Under the pieces are notes generated by a model. The model was given only the letters and a program-made list of their open reading frames with translations. It was not told the origin of the DNA and searched no databases. Positions 17,204 to 24,884 of a stretch of 52,078 nucleotides of DNA are shown piece by piece. The DNA comes from Caldimicrobium sp. (lineage in GTDB: Bacteria > Desulfobacterota > Thermodesulfobacteria > Thermodesulfobacteriales > Thermodesulfobacteriaceae): NCBI GenBank assembly GCA_009903935.1, contig WYEG01000032.1, positions 1 to 52,078 on the forward strand, written 5' to 3'. The position numbers and the translations under genes were made by a program. The first letter of the stretch is position 1. Each line of letters starts with the position of its first letter.

Positions 17204-17365
17204 ATGAGGAAGCTTGTAGCCCTTTTAGTTGGATTGACCTTTGCTTTTGGTAGCGTTGGGTTTGCAGTAGCAGCAGAGAAGAAAGATGCTAAGAAGGACA
17301 ACGCTACTGCCAACGCCACAAAGAAAGAAGAAAAGCCCAAGAAGAAAAAAGTAGAGGGTTGCTAA
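17204..17365 (+). CDS. Small secreted Lys-rich peptide ending in EGC
   Basis: A 53-codon gene, short but well supported: AGGAGGTGG lies 5 bases before the ATG, and a strong terminator follows. The peptide has a clear signal sequence (MRKLVALLVGLTFAFGSVGF, then AVAA) and a mature part of about 29 residues made almost entirely of Lys, Glu, Asp, Asn, Ala and Thr, ending KKKKVEGC with a single C-terminal cysteine. A frameshifted relative follows at 17424. Function is unknown; co-transcription with the monohaem protein suggests a shared periplasmic role. Confidence 0.7.
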   Translation: MRKLVALLVGLTFAFGSVGFAVAAEKKDAKKDNATANATKKEEKPKKKKVEGC

Positions 17366-17377
17366 TCTATCTATTTA

Positions 17378-17410
17378 CCCCTCGGGATTTCCCCGAGGGG
17401 ATATTTTTAT
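17378..17410 (+). terminator. Rho-independent terminator
   Basis: CCCCTCGGG (17378-17386) and CCCGAGGGG (17392-17400) form a perfect 9-bp stem with a five-base loop, followed by ATATTTTTAT. It ends the small cytochrome/peptide transcript. Confidence 0.9.
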
Positions 17411-17423
17411 GGGAGGTTAAAAG

Positions 17424-17613
17424 ATGAGAGTGGCATTAAGGGTATTGTCAATTTTTGCTCTCTTTTCTATCTTGATGAGACTAATATAAATACTCTATTT
17501 GCTCAAGATAACAGTACTAATGCGACTGGAACCACCCCTAAAATGGAAGAAAAAAAGGATAACGCAACTAAGAAAGAAGAACCAAAAAAGAAGAAAAGAG
17601 AAATCGGCTGTTA
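17424..17613 (+). pseudogene. Frameshifted duplicate of the small secreted Lys-rich peptide
   Basis: After GGGAGG an ATG at 17424 opens a signal-peptide-like frame (MRVALRVLSIFALFSIL) that stops after 21 codons. A different frame then continues with NTLFAQDNSTNATG...KKDNATKKEEPKKKKREIGC and TAG at 17611-17613, closely resembling the mature part of the preceding peptide (KKDNAT, ATKKEE, PKKKK, final GC). A single indel near 17470-17485 would restore one 60-odd-residue secreted peptide. It is either a decaying paralogue, a sequencing error or a frameshifting gene. Confidence 0.65.
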
Positions 17614-17685
17614 GGCAAACAGAGGTTTCTTTAATCCTTTTGCCTCGAGAGTAGAGTTCTGAGTTTACTTATTTGCTATCCCTGC

Positions 17686-17713
17686 TTGACAAAAGTAATT
17701 TATCATCTATCCT
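17686..17713 (+). promoter_or_regulatory. Sigma-70 promoter for the YkgJ gene
   Basis: TTGACA (17686-17691) and TATCCT (17708-17713) with a 16-base spacer, about 30 bases before the ATG at 17746. AGGAG precedes the start. Confidence 0.6.
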
Positions 17714-17745
17714 AATTTAAACAAAAAACTAACAGGAGTAAATTC

Positions 17746-18558
17746 ATGGAGCCAATAGTCCCTTTAAAAGGATTTGATAAGATAATTCAGCCTATCAGGC
17801 TTACCGGAAAATCTAAAATACTCTTCCATTGCGAGCCAAACGTTCCATGTTTTAAGCTCTGTTGTTCTGATTTATACCTACCCCTTACGCCTTACGATAT
17901 AATTCGCATACGAGACTTTTTGAAGCTTACAACCGATGAATTTTTAATACTTTACACAGAGCCCTTTTTACTCCCCAAATCTCAACTCCCCATAGCTCGG
18001 CTCAAAATGAGGGATGATGCCGAAAAAACTTGCCCTTTCCTTGGAGAAGCCGGATGCACTATCTATCCTGTGCGTCCTTTGGCATGTAGGTATTATCCTC
18101 TTGGTTTTGGGCTTTTTAGAAATCGCGATGAAAGAAGAAACGAAGATTTTTACTATCTTGTTCAAGAAGGGTTTTGCCAAGGTCTTGAAAGCGGGAAAGA
18201 AATGACTGTTGATGAATACAGACAATCTCAAGGGATACCGGAGCTTGAAGAGCCTGTTCTTGAATGGGCTGAAATCATCATGAAGAAGGAGTCTTTCGGA
18301 CCGATTGAAGTTCCAGAAAAGAGTATAGAACTCTTCTTTATTGTGAGCACTAACCCCGATCGCTTTAGAGATTTTATTTTCAATTCTAAATTTCTTGAAA
18401 TTTTTGAGGTTGATGAAGAAACTTTAAAAAAGATTAAGGAAGATGACCTGGCACTACTTCAGTTCGGGTTTAAATGGTTAAAGAGCGTGCTTTTTGGGGA
18501 AAAGCATGTCCAAAAGAAAAAAACAACCCCTTCGGTGAAAAAGGTCAGGCCCTTTTAG
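17746..18558 (+). CDS. YkgJ-family cysteine cluster protein
   Basis: A 270-residue protein with the cysteine arrangement of the YkgJ/CxxCxxCC family. The N-terminal half has CEPNVPCFKLCC (about residues 29-40), then CPFLGEAGCTIYPVRPLACRYYPLG near 93-117. The family is thought to bind zinc or an iron-sulfur cluster; members are often encoded near electron-transfer or formate-related genes. The C-terminal half is divergent and ends in a basic tail. It has its own promoter and overlaps the convergent lysR gene by 14 bases. No precise function is known. Confidence 0.85.
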   Translation: MEPIVPLKGFDKIIQPIRLTGKSKILFHCEPNVPCFKLCCSDLYLPLTPYDIIRIRDFLKLTTDEFLILYTEPFLLPKSQLPIARLKMRDDAEKTCPFLGEAGCTIYPVRPLACRYYPLGFGLFRNRDERRNEDFYYLVQEGFCQGLESGKEMTVDEYRQSQGIPELEEPVLEWAEIIMKKESFGPIEVPEKSIELFFIVSTNPDRFRDFIFNSKFLEIFEVDEETLKKIKEDDLALLQFGFKWLKSVLFGEKHVQKKKTTPSVKKVRPF

Positions 18559-19441
18559 CCAAGCTTTCCATTAAAAAATTGTAAAATATCTCTGAAGGTG
18601 GGGAAAAGCGCTTCTTTTTAAGATGAACCATATAGAATTGCCTTTTTATTTCGAAATCCTTTATCTTGACGAGTTTTATTAGCCCTAAAGCAAGCTCAAG
18701 GTCGATAGCGCGTTTGGATACAAAACCCAATCCAATCCCCACTTTGACTCCGCTTTTGACCGCAGAGGTTGAGCTCATTTCCGCAACGATGTTTAGCTCT
18801 GAGGGATAAATCCCCTTATCCTTTAGTTTATTCAAGGCTGTTTTCCAGGTGCCTGAGCCAGGTTCTCTGGCTATCAGGGGAATTTTTGGCAATTCATCGA
18901 GCGATATTTCTGATTTTTCAAAATGTTTAGGCGCTATAAGAACGATTTCATCCTCACAGCACTTGATAAAGACGAGATTTTTATGCGGAATTTCGGCTCC
19001 CACTACGCCTAATTCGTACTCTCCATTCGCTACTTTCTCGATGACATCTTGGGTATCGGTAACTTTTAGATAAACCTGGACCTTTGGATAAAGGGATTTA
19101 AATTCTTTGATAAGTGATGGCAGAATTGTCTCTCCAGGGATGGTGCTTGCGCCAACCTCCACCCGCCCGCTTTCGGGATCCTTGTGAGATAAGAGCTCCT
19201 TTTCTAATCCTGACCAAAGCTGCCAAAGCTTGACACCATATTGATAAAGAATGTGCCCAGCCTTTGTTGGGACAACATTCCTCGTTGTTCTTTCAAACAA
19301 ATTAACCCCAAGTTGCTCCTCAAGCTCCTTAATGTGAATTGTTACCGTAGGCTGAGAAAGAAAAAGCTCCTTTGCCGCCTGAGAGAAGCTTTTTGCTTCG
19401 TAAACCTTAAGGAAGACCTGAAGCTTTCTCCAATCAAACAT
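18545..19441 (-). CDS. LysR-family transcriptional regulator
   Basis: A 298-residue LysR-type regulator. The N-terminal winged helix-turn-helix (FLKVYEAKSFSQAAKELFLS then QPTVTIHIKELEEQLG) binds DNA, and a periplasmic-binding-like effector domain fills the rest (VEVGASTIPGE, LIAREPGSGTW). Overall it resembles CysB/CbbR-like members and proteins annotated as selenium-metabolism LysR regulators, but the effector cannot be assigned. There is no Shine-Dalgarno sequence; the promoter at 19448-19476 puts transcription start at the ATG. It converges on the YkgJ gene; the neighbouring upstream gene aroB is on the same strand. Confidence 0.92.
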   Translation of the reverse strand: MFDWRKLQVFLKVYEAKSFSQAAKELFLSQPTVTIHIKELEEQLGVNLFERTTRNVVPTKAGHILYQYGVKLWQLWSGLEKELLSHKDPESGRVEVGASTIPGETILPSLIKEFKSLYPKVQVYLKVTDTQDVIEKVANGEYELGVVGAEIPHKNLVFIKCCEDEIVLIAPKHFEKSEISLDELPKIPLIAREPGSGTWKTALNKLKDKGIYPSELNIVAEMSSTSAVKSGVKVGIGLGFVSKRAIDLELALGLIKLVKIKDFEIKRQFYMVHLKKKRFSPPSEIFYNFLMESLAKRA

Positions 19442-19447
19442 GCTTTA

Positions 19448-19476
19448 TTTATAGAACGATTTATAAATTTTGTCAA
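19448..19476 (-). promoter_or_regulatory. Sigma-70 promoter for lysR, leaderless
   Basis: Minus-strand TTGACA (19471-19476) and TATAAA (19448-19453) are separated by 17 bases. The start codon (19441) begins seven bases after the -10, so the predicted transcription start coincides with the ATG. Confidence 0.65.
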
Positions 19477-19516
19477 TGAATTGAGGAAGAAAGGGGGAAG
19501 AGAGCTTGATTAGAGC

Positions 19517-20620
19517 TTAAAGCAATTCTTCAAGAACACTTTCTAAGGTTTTAGTTTCTGAGACCTCGTAGAAGACAAAATCGCCCAGGTTTTTTAGAAG
19601 AATCAGGGTAAGCTTTCCTTTCCAGACCTTCTTATCCCGACCAAAGTAGCTTATAATCTTTGGGACATCGGCTCTATCTACCTTTAATCCAAGCTCCGAA
19701 ATCCTTGTCGGCAATCGGTAAAGCTTTAGAAGGTTTTCTACCCTTTCGGTAAGTCCTGTCTGTGCAAGCCTTAGCCTTTCTGAGAGCCTGCAGGCAAAGA
19801 CCATTCCCACAGCTACGCAGAAACCATGCTGAAGCTTATAATCAGCATAGGCTTCAAGGGCATGCCCAAGGGTGTGTCCAAAGTTTAAAACCCGCCTCAA
19901 ACCGCTTTCCTTTTCATCCTTGGAAACAACTTGTGCCTTTGCTTGACAGCTATCATAGATTATCCGAAGGAGGGCTTTATCTTTAAGGGAGAGGACCGCA
20001 TGGTGATTCTTTTCAAGGAAGTTAAAGAGCTTTGGTTTTAAGGTGCAGGCATACTTTATCACTTCAGCTAAGCCGTCTCTCAGATTATTCTCTGGCAAGG
20101 TTTTTAAGACCTCAGGGTCGATGTAGACTCGAGCCGGCTGATAGAAGGTGCCAAGGAGGTTTTTCCCTTCAGGAAGGTCAACCCCGGTTTTTCCACCTAT
20201 TGAGGAATCAACCTGGGCAAGCAAGCTCGTTGGCACCTGAACAAAGGGTATCCCCCGAAGATAGATGCTCGCAAGAAAGCCTGCTACATCCCCTACGACT
20301 CCCCCACCAAGGGCAAGGATAAGGTCTTGTCTATCAAATTTAGACCTAATAAGGTGTCTTGAGAGCATGACCACCGTGTCCATGTTTTTCGATTGCTCAC
20401 CAGCAGGAAAGGAAAAAACCTCGGCTGAAATACCTGAGCTTTGAAGGAGGTTAAGCAAGGTCCTTCCATAGAGTTTTTCCACATTAGAATCGGTGATTAT
20501 GGATACTTTGCCAAAGGAAAAGTTAGCTTTTAGGTCTTCGGGTATCTCAGAAAGAAGCCCTGGTTTTATGATTATCTCATAGGAGGGTTTGGTTCGAACC
20601 TTTATAACTCTTTGGGTCAT
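19517..20620 (-). CDS. aroB: 3-dehydroquinate synthase
   Basis: AroB converts DAHP to 3-dehydroquinate, the second step of the shikimate pathway, using NAD and a divalent metal. The 367-residue protein has the NAD-binding LALGGGVVGDVAGFLAS, the substrate/metal region PTSLLAQVDSSIGGKTGVD, the metal ligand Glu in GLAEVIKYA, and histidines in LNFGHTLGHALE. It is the last gene of trpB-trpA-aroB, with an ATGA overlap (20617-20620) with trpA, so chorismate and tryptophan supply are probably co-expressed. Confidence 0.97.
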   Translation of the reverse strand: MTQRVIKVRTKPSYEIIIKPGLLSEIPEDLKANFSFGKVSIITDSNVEKLYGRTLLNLLQSSGISAEVFSFPAGEQSKNMDTVVMLSRHLIRSKFDRQDLILALGGGVVGDVAGFLASIYLRGIPFVQVPTSLLAQVDSSIGGKTGVDLPEGKNLLGTFYQPARVYIDPEVLKTLPENNLRDGLAEVIKYACTLKPKLFNFLEKNHHAVLSLKDKALLRIIYDSCQAKAQVVSKDEKESGLRRVLNFGHTLGHALEAYADYKLQHGFCVAVGMVFACRLSERLRLAQTGLTERVENLLKLYRLPTRISELGLKVDRADVPKIISYFGRDKKVWKGKLTLILLKNLGDFVFYEVSETKTLESVLEELL

Positions 20621-21417
20621 TGAGAGCCTTTAAGGGTGCGTAAGAAGTTTTTAATGGCTCGGGGGGAGGATTTTGCGTCCTCTTCTATTAGGCGAACAAG
20701 GGCACTTCCAACCACTAAAGCATCGGCATAGGGGGAAAGGAGCTGAACATGCTCAGGCTTTGAGATGCCAAAGCCAACCGCTACAGGCTGAGAAGATAGC
20801 TTCTTAACGAGTATAAGCCTTTGGCGAATGTCCTCGGGCAAACGGTCCCGGGCACCAGTAATTCCTGTCAAGGAGACATAGTAGAGAAAGCCTGAGGTAG
20901 CCTTAGATATTCGTTTAATACGGTCTTCAGGAGTGGTGGGCGCACAAAGCAAGACTAAGGCAAGGGAAGAACCTTTAAGCTCCTTTTTAAAAGGGGCTAT
21001 CTCCTCAAGAGGAAGGTCTGGTATGATAAAACCATCAACTCCAGAGGAAAGAGCTTCTTCAACAACCTTCCTTAATCCATAACGATAAAGGATGTTGTAG
21101 TAGGTCATCAAAAGGATTGGGATTTGAAAGCCTTGAGACCGGACTTCAGATACAAGCTCAAAGTATTCGTCGAGGGTTGGGGCATTCTTTAAGGCTCTAA
21201 CCATAGCTTTTTGAATGGTTGGACCGTCTGCTACCGGGTCTGAAAAGGGAAAACCAAGCTCAACACAGCAAGGCTCAACCTCTGCCATCTCAAGAAGTAT
21301 CCGTTTAGTCGTCTCCTTGTCTGGGTCAAAGGCGGTAATGTAAGGGATAAGCGGAACTTCTCCTTTAGACTTTTGAGCTAAGATAGCCTTTTTGACCTTG
21401 TTTTTGCCTTTAAGCAT
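20617..21417 (-). CDS. trpA: Tryptophan synthase alpha subunit
   Basis: The alpha subunit cleaves indole-3-glycerol phosphate to indole and glyceraldehyde 3-phosphate and channels indole to TrpB. In 266 residues the catalytic Glu53 ([10 protein letters not shown]) and Asp64 (PVADGPT) are present, as are the phosphate-binding GFGISKPE and GSALV segments. It overlaps trpB by 8 bases and aroB by 4, a tightly coupled trio. No trpC, trpD, trpE or trpF is in the window. Confidence 0.97.
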   Translation of the reverse strand: MLKGKNKVKKAILAQKSKGEVPLIPYITAFDPDKETTKRILLEMAEVEPCCVELGFPFSDPVADGPTIQKAMVRALKNAPTLDEYFELVSEVRSQGFQIPILLMTYYNILYRYGLRKVVEEALSSGVDGFIIPDLPLEEIAPFKKELKGSSLALVLLCAPTTPEDRIKRISKATSGFLYYVSLTGITGARDRLPEDIRQRLILVKKLSSQPVAVGFGISKPEHVQLLSPYADALVVGSALVRLIEEDAKSSPRAIKNFLRTLKGSQ

Positions 21418-22633
21418 TGGTCCTAACTTTCACCTTTAGCTCTGGTTTTTCTTCAAGGTAGGCTTTAACGCTTGGGACATCCTTGTCTCCTCTTCCTGAG
21501 AGGTTGACCACTATTATTGACCCTTTAGGGAAATCCTTTGCCTGTTCAATAAGGTAAGCAATAGCATGGGCAGATTCTAAAGCCGGGATTATGCCTTCAA
21601 CCTCTGATAGCACTTGAAAGGCCGATAAGGCAGACCTATCATCAACAGCCGTGTAAAAGGCTCTACCTGTTTCTTTAAAGTAGCTATGCTCAGGTCCAAC
21701 CCCTGGATAGTCAAGCCCAGGGGCGATGGAATGAGCCCCTTTTATCTGCCCTACTTTATCCTGAAGAAGGTAGGTTAGCATGCCATGAAGGACACCGGGC
21801 TCGCCTCTTGTTAAGGTAGCCGAATGTTTATCCGTCTCTAAGCCATGCCCTGCCGCTTCAACCCCTATGAGCCGGACCTCTCTGTATTTGGCAAAGGGAT
21901 AGAATATGCCCATCGCGTTTGAGCCACCGCCTACGCAAGCGATCACATAGTCTGGAAGCCTTCCCTCTCTCTTTAAAAGCTGAGCCTTCGTCTCTTGCCC
22001 GATGATTGACTGAAAATCTCGAACCATCATGGGATAGGGATGAGGTCCAACCACAGAACCGATGACATAGAAAGTGTTCTTCACATTGGTGACCCAATCC
22101 CTTAGGGCTTCGTTTATGGCATCCTTTAGGGTTTGGGTGCCAGACTCAACCGGAATCACCTTAGCTCCAAGAAGGTTCATACGGAAGACATTTAGAGCCT
22201 GCCGTTCTACATCCTTTGTCCCCATGTAGACAACGCACTCAAGCCCAAGGAGGGCGCAAGCCGTGGCTGTAGCCACTCCATGCTGACCAGCGCCAGTTTC
22301 CGCGATGACCCGAGTTTTTCCCATCCTTTTAGCAAGGAGAACCTGCCCCAGGGTGTTGTTTAGTTTGTGGGCACCAGTGTGAAGAAGGTCTTCCCGCTTG
22401 AGGTAAACCTTTATATGTCCGCCAAGGTATTCGGATAGGTTTTTGGCGTAGTATAGAGGAGTGGGTCGCCCTGCATACTCCTGAAGAAGGCTTTTCCATT
22501 CCTGCCAAAAGCTCCTATCCCTTTTGACCTTAGCATAGAAATCCGAGAGTTCATAGAGCAAAGGCATTAAGGTCTCTGGAACAAAACGACCACCAAACTT
22601 TCCGAAATAGCCTTTTTTGTTAGGTAAGGACAT
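21410..22633 (-). CDS. trpB: Tryptophan synthase beta subunit
   Basis: PLP enzyme joining indole and serine to tryptophan. The 407-residue protein is a TrpB1-type chain beginning with the usual [22 protein letters not shown] lysine is Lys90 in HTGAHKLNN, followed by AETGAGQHG and the phosphate-binding [10 protein letters not shown]. It is the first gene of the trpB-trpA-aroB run and has AGGAGGAAAT before the ATG. An inverted repeat (22650-22670) lies just upstream. Confidence 0.97.
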   Translation of the reverse strand: MSLPNKKGYFGKFGGRFVPETLMPLLYELSDFYAKVKRDRSFWQEWKSLLQEYAGRPTPLYYAKNLSEYLGGHIKVYLKREDLLHTGAHKLNNTLGQVLLAKRMGKTRVIAETGAGQHGVATATACALLGLECVVYMGTKDVERQALNVFRMNLLGAKVIPVESGTQTLKDAINEALRDWVTNVKNTFYVIGSVVGPHPYPMMVRDFQSIIGQETKAQLLKREGRLPDYVIACVGGGSNAMGIFYPFAKYREVRLIGVEAAGHGLETDKHSATLTRGEPGVLHGMLTYLLQDKVGQIKGAHSIAPGLDYPGVGPEHSYFKETGRAFYTAVDDRSALSAFQVLSEVEGIIPALESAHAIAYLIEQAKDFPKGSIIVVNLSGRGDKDVPSVKAYLEEKPELKVKVRTNA

Positions 22634-22649
22634 ATTTCCTCCTTTGTCA

Positions 22650-22670
22650 ATTCTAAGCCAAGATTAGAAT
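22650..22670 (-). promoter_or_regulatory. Inverted repeat upstream of trpB
   Basis: ATTCTAA (22650-22656) and TTAGAAT (22664-22670) form a perfect 7-bp inverted repeat with a 7-base centre, 17-37 bases upstream of the trpB start. It could be an operator; no regulator can be named, and no Trp-codon leader peptide was seen. Confidence 0.35.
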
Positions 22671-22705
22671 TTTCGCAAGCAGGTAGGCGCGGGTTCCCAC
22701 TGAGG

Positions 22706-22995
22706 CTGTTTTAAAAATTTGTGCAAGCCCCATTTGCCCTGAAGCGTTAGCCGAGGGGTCCCTCGGCGCTTACGCGCCTCGGGAGCACATGGATGGGCTG
22801 TCGCCCCGAGCGAATCGAGGGGTCCCACGGCACTTGCATGTCTCGCGATGACACGGTGGGAGGCTGTCATCCTGAGGCGTCAGCCGAGGGGGGTTCCCTG
22901 AGGACGCCGTCCCGAACGAGGTGAGGGATGCCTCGCTATCGCTCGGCAGGACAAAAAGGATGCTCGGCAGGACAAAGTAGGGGGTTTTTGAACAG
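22706..22995. repeat. MITE-like repeat island with inverted terminal repeats
   Basis: This 290-base block fills most of the 418-base gap between trpB and tRNA-Gln. Its ends are CTGTTTTAAAA (from 22706) and TTTTTGAACAG (22985-22995), roughly inverted copies of each other. Inside are many variants of the dispersed core: GCCGAGGGGTCCC, GTCGCCCCGAGCGAATCGAG, GTCATCCTGAGG, CGTCCCGAACGAGGTGAGGGA and GCTATCGCTCGGCAGGAC. The reverse complement of the right end matches the left end of the 27881 island. No coding sequence is supported here. Confidence 0.7.
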
Positions 22996-23009
22996 CGCTG
23001 GGTTCCCCC

Positions 23010-23037
23010 TTGACGGTATTTAAAAAATTTTTATAAT
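23010..23037 (+). promoter_or_regulatory. Sigma-70 promoter for tRNA-Gln
   Basis: TTGACG (23010-23015) and TATAAT (23032-23037), spacer 16, starting transcription about 8 bases before the tRNA. purB follows and may be read from it too. Confidence 0.75.
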
Positions 23038-23051
23038 AAATTTTAAAAGTT

Positions 23052-23126
23052 TGGGGGATCGTCTAATCGGCAGGACAGTGGACTCTGGATCCACGTGTGG
23101 AGGTTCGAGTCCTCCTCCCCCAGCCA
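23052..23126 (+). tRNA. tRNA-Gln(CTG)
   Basis: A 7-bp acceptor stem (TGGGGGA with TCCCCCA), anticodon stem GTGGA/TCCAC with loop CTCTGGA (anticodon CTG), TTCGAGT T-loop, discriminator G and an encoded CCA end (23124-23126). It is the only one of the four tRNAs here with CCA in the gene. Confidence 0.95.
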
Positions 23127-23172
23127 AATTTTATCATCTGGTCAATCTTAAAATTTCCTTAAGGAGTGTCAA

Positions 23173-24501
23173 ATGATCCCCAGGTATACACGGGAAATCA
23201 TGAGGAAACTCTGGAGTGAGGAAGAAAAGCTTCGCACCTGGCTTCTTGTGGAGTTCTATTCCATGGAAGCTTGGCATAAGCTCGGCAAAGTCCCTAAGGA
23301 AGATTATGAAATCCTCAAAGAGAAGCTTACACCCTACATGGAAAAAGGTTTTACTCCTCAGGATGTGAAAAGGGTAGAAGAGATCGAAAAGGAAACAAAG
23401 CATGATGTGATCGCTTTTCTTACCTACTTAGCCGAGATCGCAGGACCCTCGGCAAGGTTTCTCCACCTTGGAATGACCTCATCGGATATGCTCGATACCG
23501 CAATGGCTGTCCGCCTAAAAAGGGCTATGGAAATCATCCTTGAAGACCTTGAGGAGGTTTTAAAGACCCTCAAAGAAAAGGCTTTTCAATACAAAGACAC
23601 GGTAATGGTGGGCAGGACCCACGGTATTCATGCCGAGCCCATTACCTTCGGCTTAAAATTTGCCCTCTGGTATGCCGAAATGGAAAGAAACAAGAAAAGG
23701 CTCCTCTCTGCCCTTGAGACTATTTCCGTGGGTAAGCTTTCAGGCGCCGTAGGGACTTTTGCCCATCTAAACCCCGAGGTTGAAGTTTATACCTGCGAAA
23801 GGCTTGGACTAAAGCCAGACCTGATATCCAATCAGATAGTCCAAAGGGATAGGTATGCTGAATACATGGCCAGCCTTGCCATCTTAGCAAGCTCCATAGA
23901 GAAGGTCGCAACGGAAATCAGACATCTTCAGCGCACAGAGGTGCTTGAGGCTGAGGAGCCTTTTACTGCCGGGCAGAAGGGCTCATCAGCCATGCCCCAT
24001 AAGCGAAACCCCATCCTCACTGAAAACCTCTGCGGTTTAGCAAGAACCATAAGAGCTTATCTTCTTCCAGCTTTAGAAAATGTCGTCCTTTGGCATGAGA
24101 GGGATATTAGCCACTCTTCAGCTGAGCGGATGATTTTCCCTTCTGCCACAACTTTGACCGACTTTGCTCTACATCGGCTAAACTATGTGCTAAAGAACCT
24201 TCAGGTCTATCCTGAAAGGATGCAGAAAAACTTAAACCTTCTCCGGGGGCTCATTTTTTCCCAGCAAGTTTTGTTAGCCCTTGTTGAGAGAGGTATGACG
24301 AGGGAAGAGGCTTACAGGGTCGTTCAGGAAAAGGCCATGAAGGTTTGGCAGGATGAAGCCCTTAACTTTAAAGACCTTCTCTTGCAGGATGAAAGGATAA
24401 CTTCTCTTCTTCCTCCGTCCGAGCTTGACGCCCTTTTTGATGTAAAAAAATACCTTCAACATGTAGACTACATCTTTGAGAGGGTTTTCGGTAAAGCTTA
24501 A
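23173..24501 (+). CDS. purB: Adenylosuccinate lyase
   Basis: PurB acts twice in purine synthesis, releasing fumarate from SAICAR and from adenylosuccinate. The 442-residue protein has the superfamily signature GSSAMPHKRNPI, the upstream GMTSSDMLDTA region, and MVGRTHGIHAEP with the catalytic histidine. Length is normal. It starts at ATG 23173 after AAGGAG, 46 bases downstream of tRNA-Gln, and is followed two bases after its stop by a Nudix hydrolase, so the two are co-transcribed. Confidence 0.97.
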   Translation: MIPRYTREIMRKLWSEEEKLRTWLLVEFYSMEAWHKLGKVPKEDYEILKEKLTPYMEKGFTPQDVKRVEEIEKETKHDVIAFLTYLAEIAGPSARFLHLGMTSSDMLDTAMAVRLKRAMEIILEDLEEVLKTLKEKAFQYKDTVMVGRTHGIHAEPITFGLKFALWYAEMERNKKRLLSALETISVGKLSGAVGTFAHLNPEVEVYTCERLGLKPDLISNQIVQRDRYAEYMASLAILASSIEKVATEIRHLQRTEVLEAEEPFTAGQKGSSAMPHKRNPILTENLCGLARTIRAYLLPALENVVLWHERDISHSSAERMIFPSATTLTDFALHRLNYVLKNLQVYPERMQKNLNLLRGLIFSQQVLLALVERGMTREEAYRVVQEKAMKVWQDEALNFKDLLLQDERITSLLPPSELDALFDVKKYLQHVDYIFERVFGKA

Positions 24502-24503
24502 AC

Positions 24504-24884
24504 ATGAAAAAATGGACAGTAGTTGCAGGGTTGATAGAGAAGGATGGACGTATTCTTTTAGTTAAGCGCCCAAAAGAAAAGATAGACGGTGGGAAATGGG
24601 AGTTCCCTGGCGGGAAGGTTGAGCCCGGAGAAAGCCTTTTTTCAGCCCTAAAAAGAGAGCTAAAGGAGGAGCTTGGGATCGAGGTCCTCTCAGCAAAGCC
24701 CTATCTTTCAACCCATGGAAAAGCAAAGGACATAGAGTTTGAGCTTCATCTTTTCCGAGTTGAAAGCTTTCTTGGTGAGCCAAAGCCGCTTGAAGCCGAG
24801 TCTTCTTCCTTTTTTACTTTGGATGAGGCTCTTAGCCTTCCTCTTTGCGAGGCGGATGAGAAGCTCCTTAAGATGCTGAGGTAA
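24504..24884 (+). CDS. MutT-like Nudix hydrolase
   Basis: A compact 126-residue Nudix protein with a full Nudix box (GGKVEPGESLFSALKRELKE followed by ELGI, roughly residues 35-58). The start VVAGLIEKDGRILLVKRP and the WEFPGGKVE context match MutT/8-oxo-dGTP diphosphatase-type enzymes that cleanse oxidised nucleotides; other NTP substrates are possible. It lies directly behind purB and overlaps the convergent radical SAM gene by 17 bases. Confidence 0.9.
   Translation: MKKWTVVAGLIEKDGRILLVKRPKEKIDGGKWEFPGGKVEPGESLFSALKRELKEELGIEVLSAKPYLSTHGKAKDIEFELHLFRVESFLGEPKPLEAESSSFFTLDEALSLPLCEADEKLLKMLR

Noticed and set aside
22664-22870. Open frame across the repeat island upstream of trpB
   Set aside because: It consists of translated repeat units with no domain, start signal or conservation cue.
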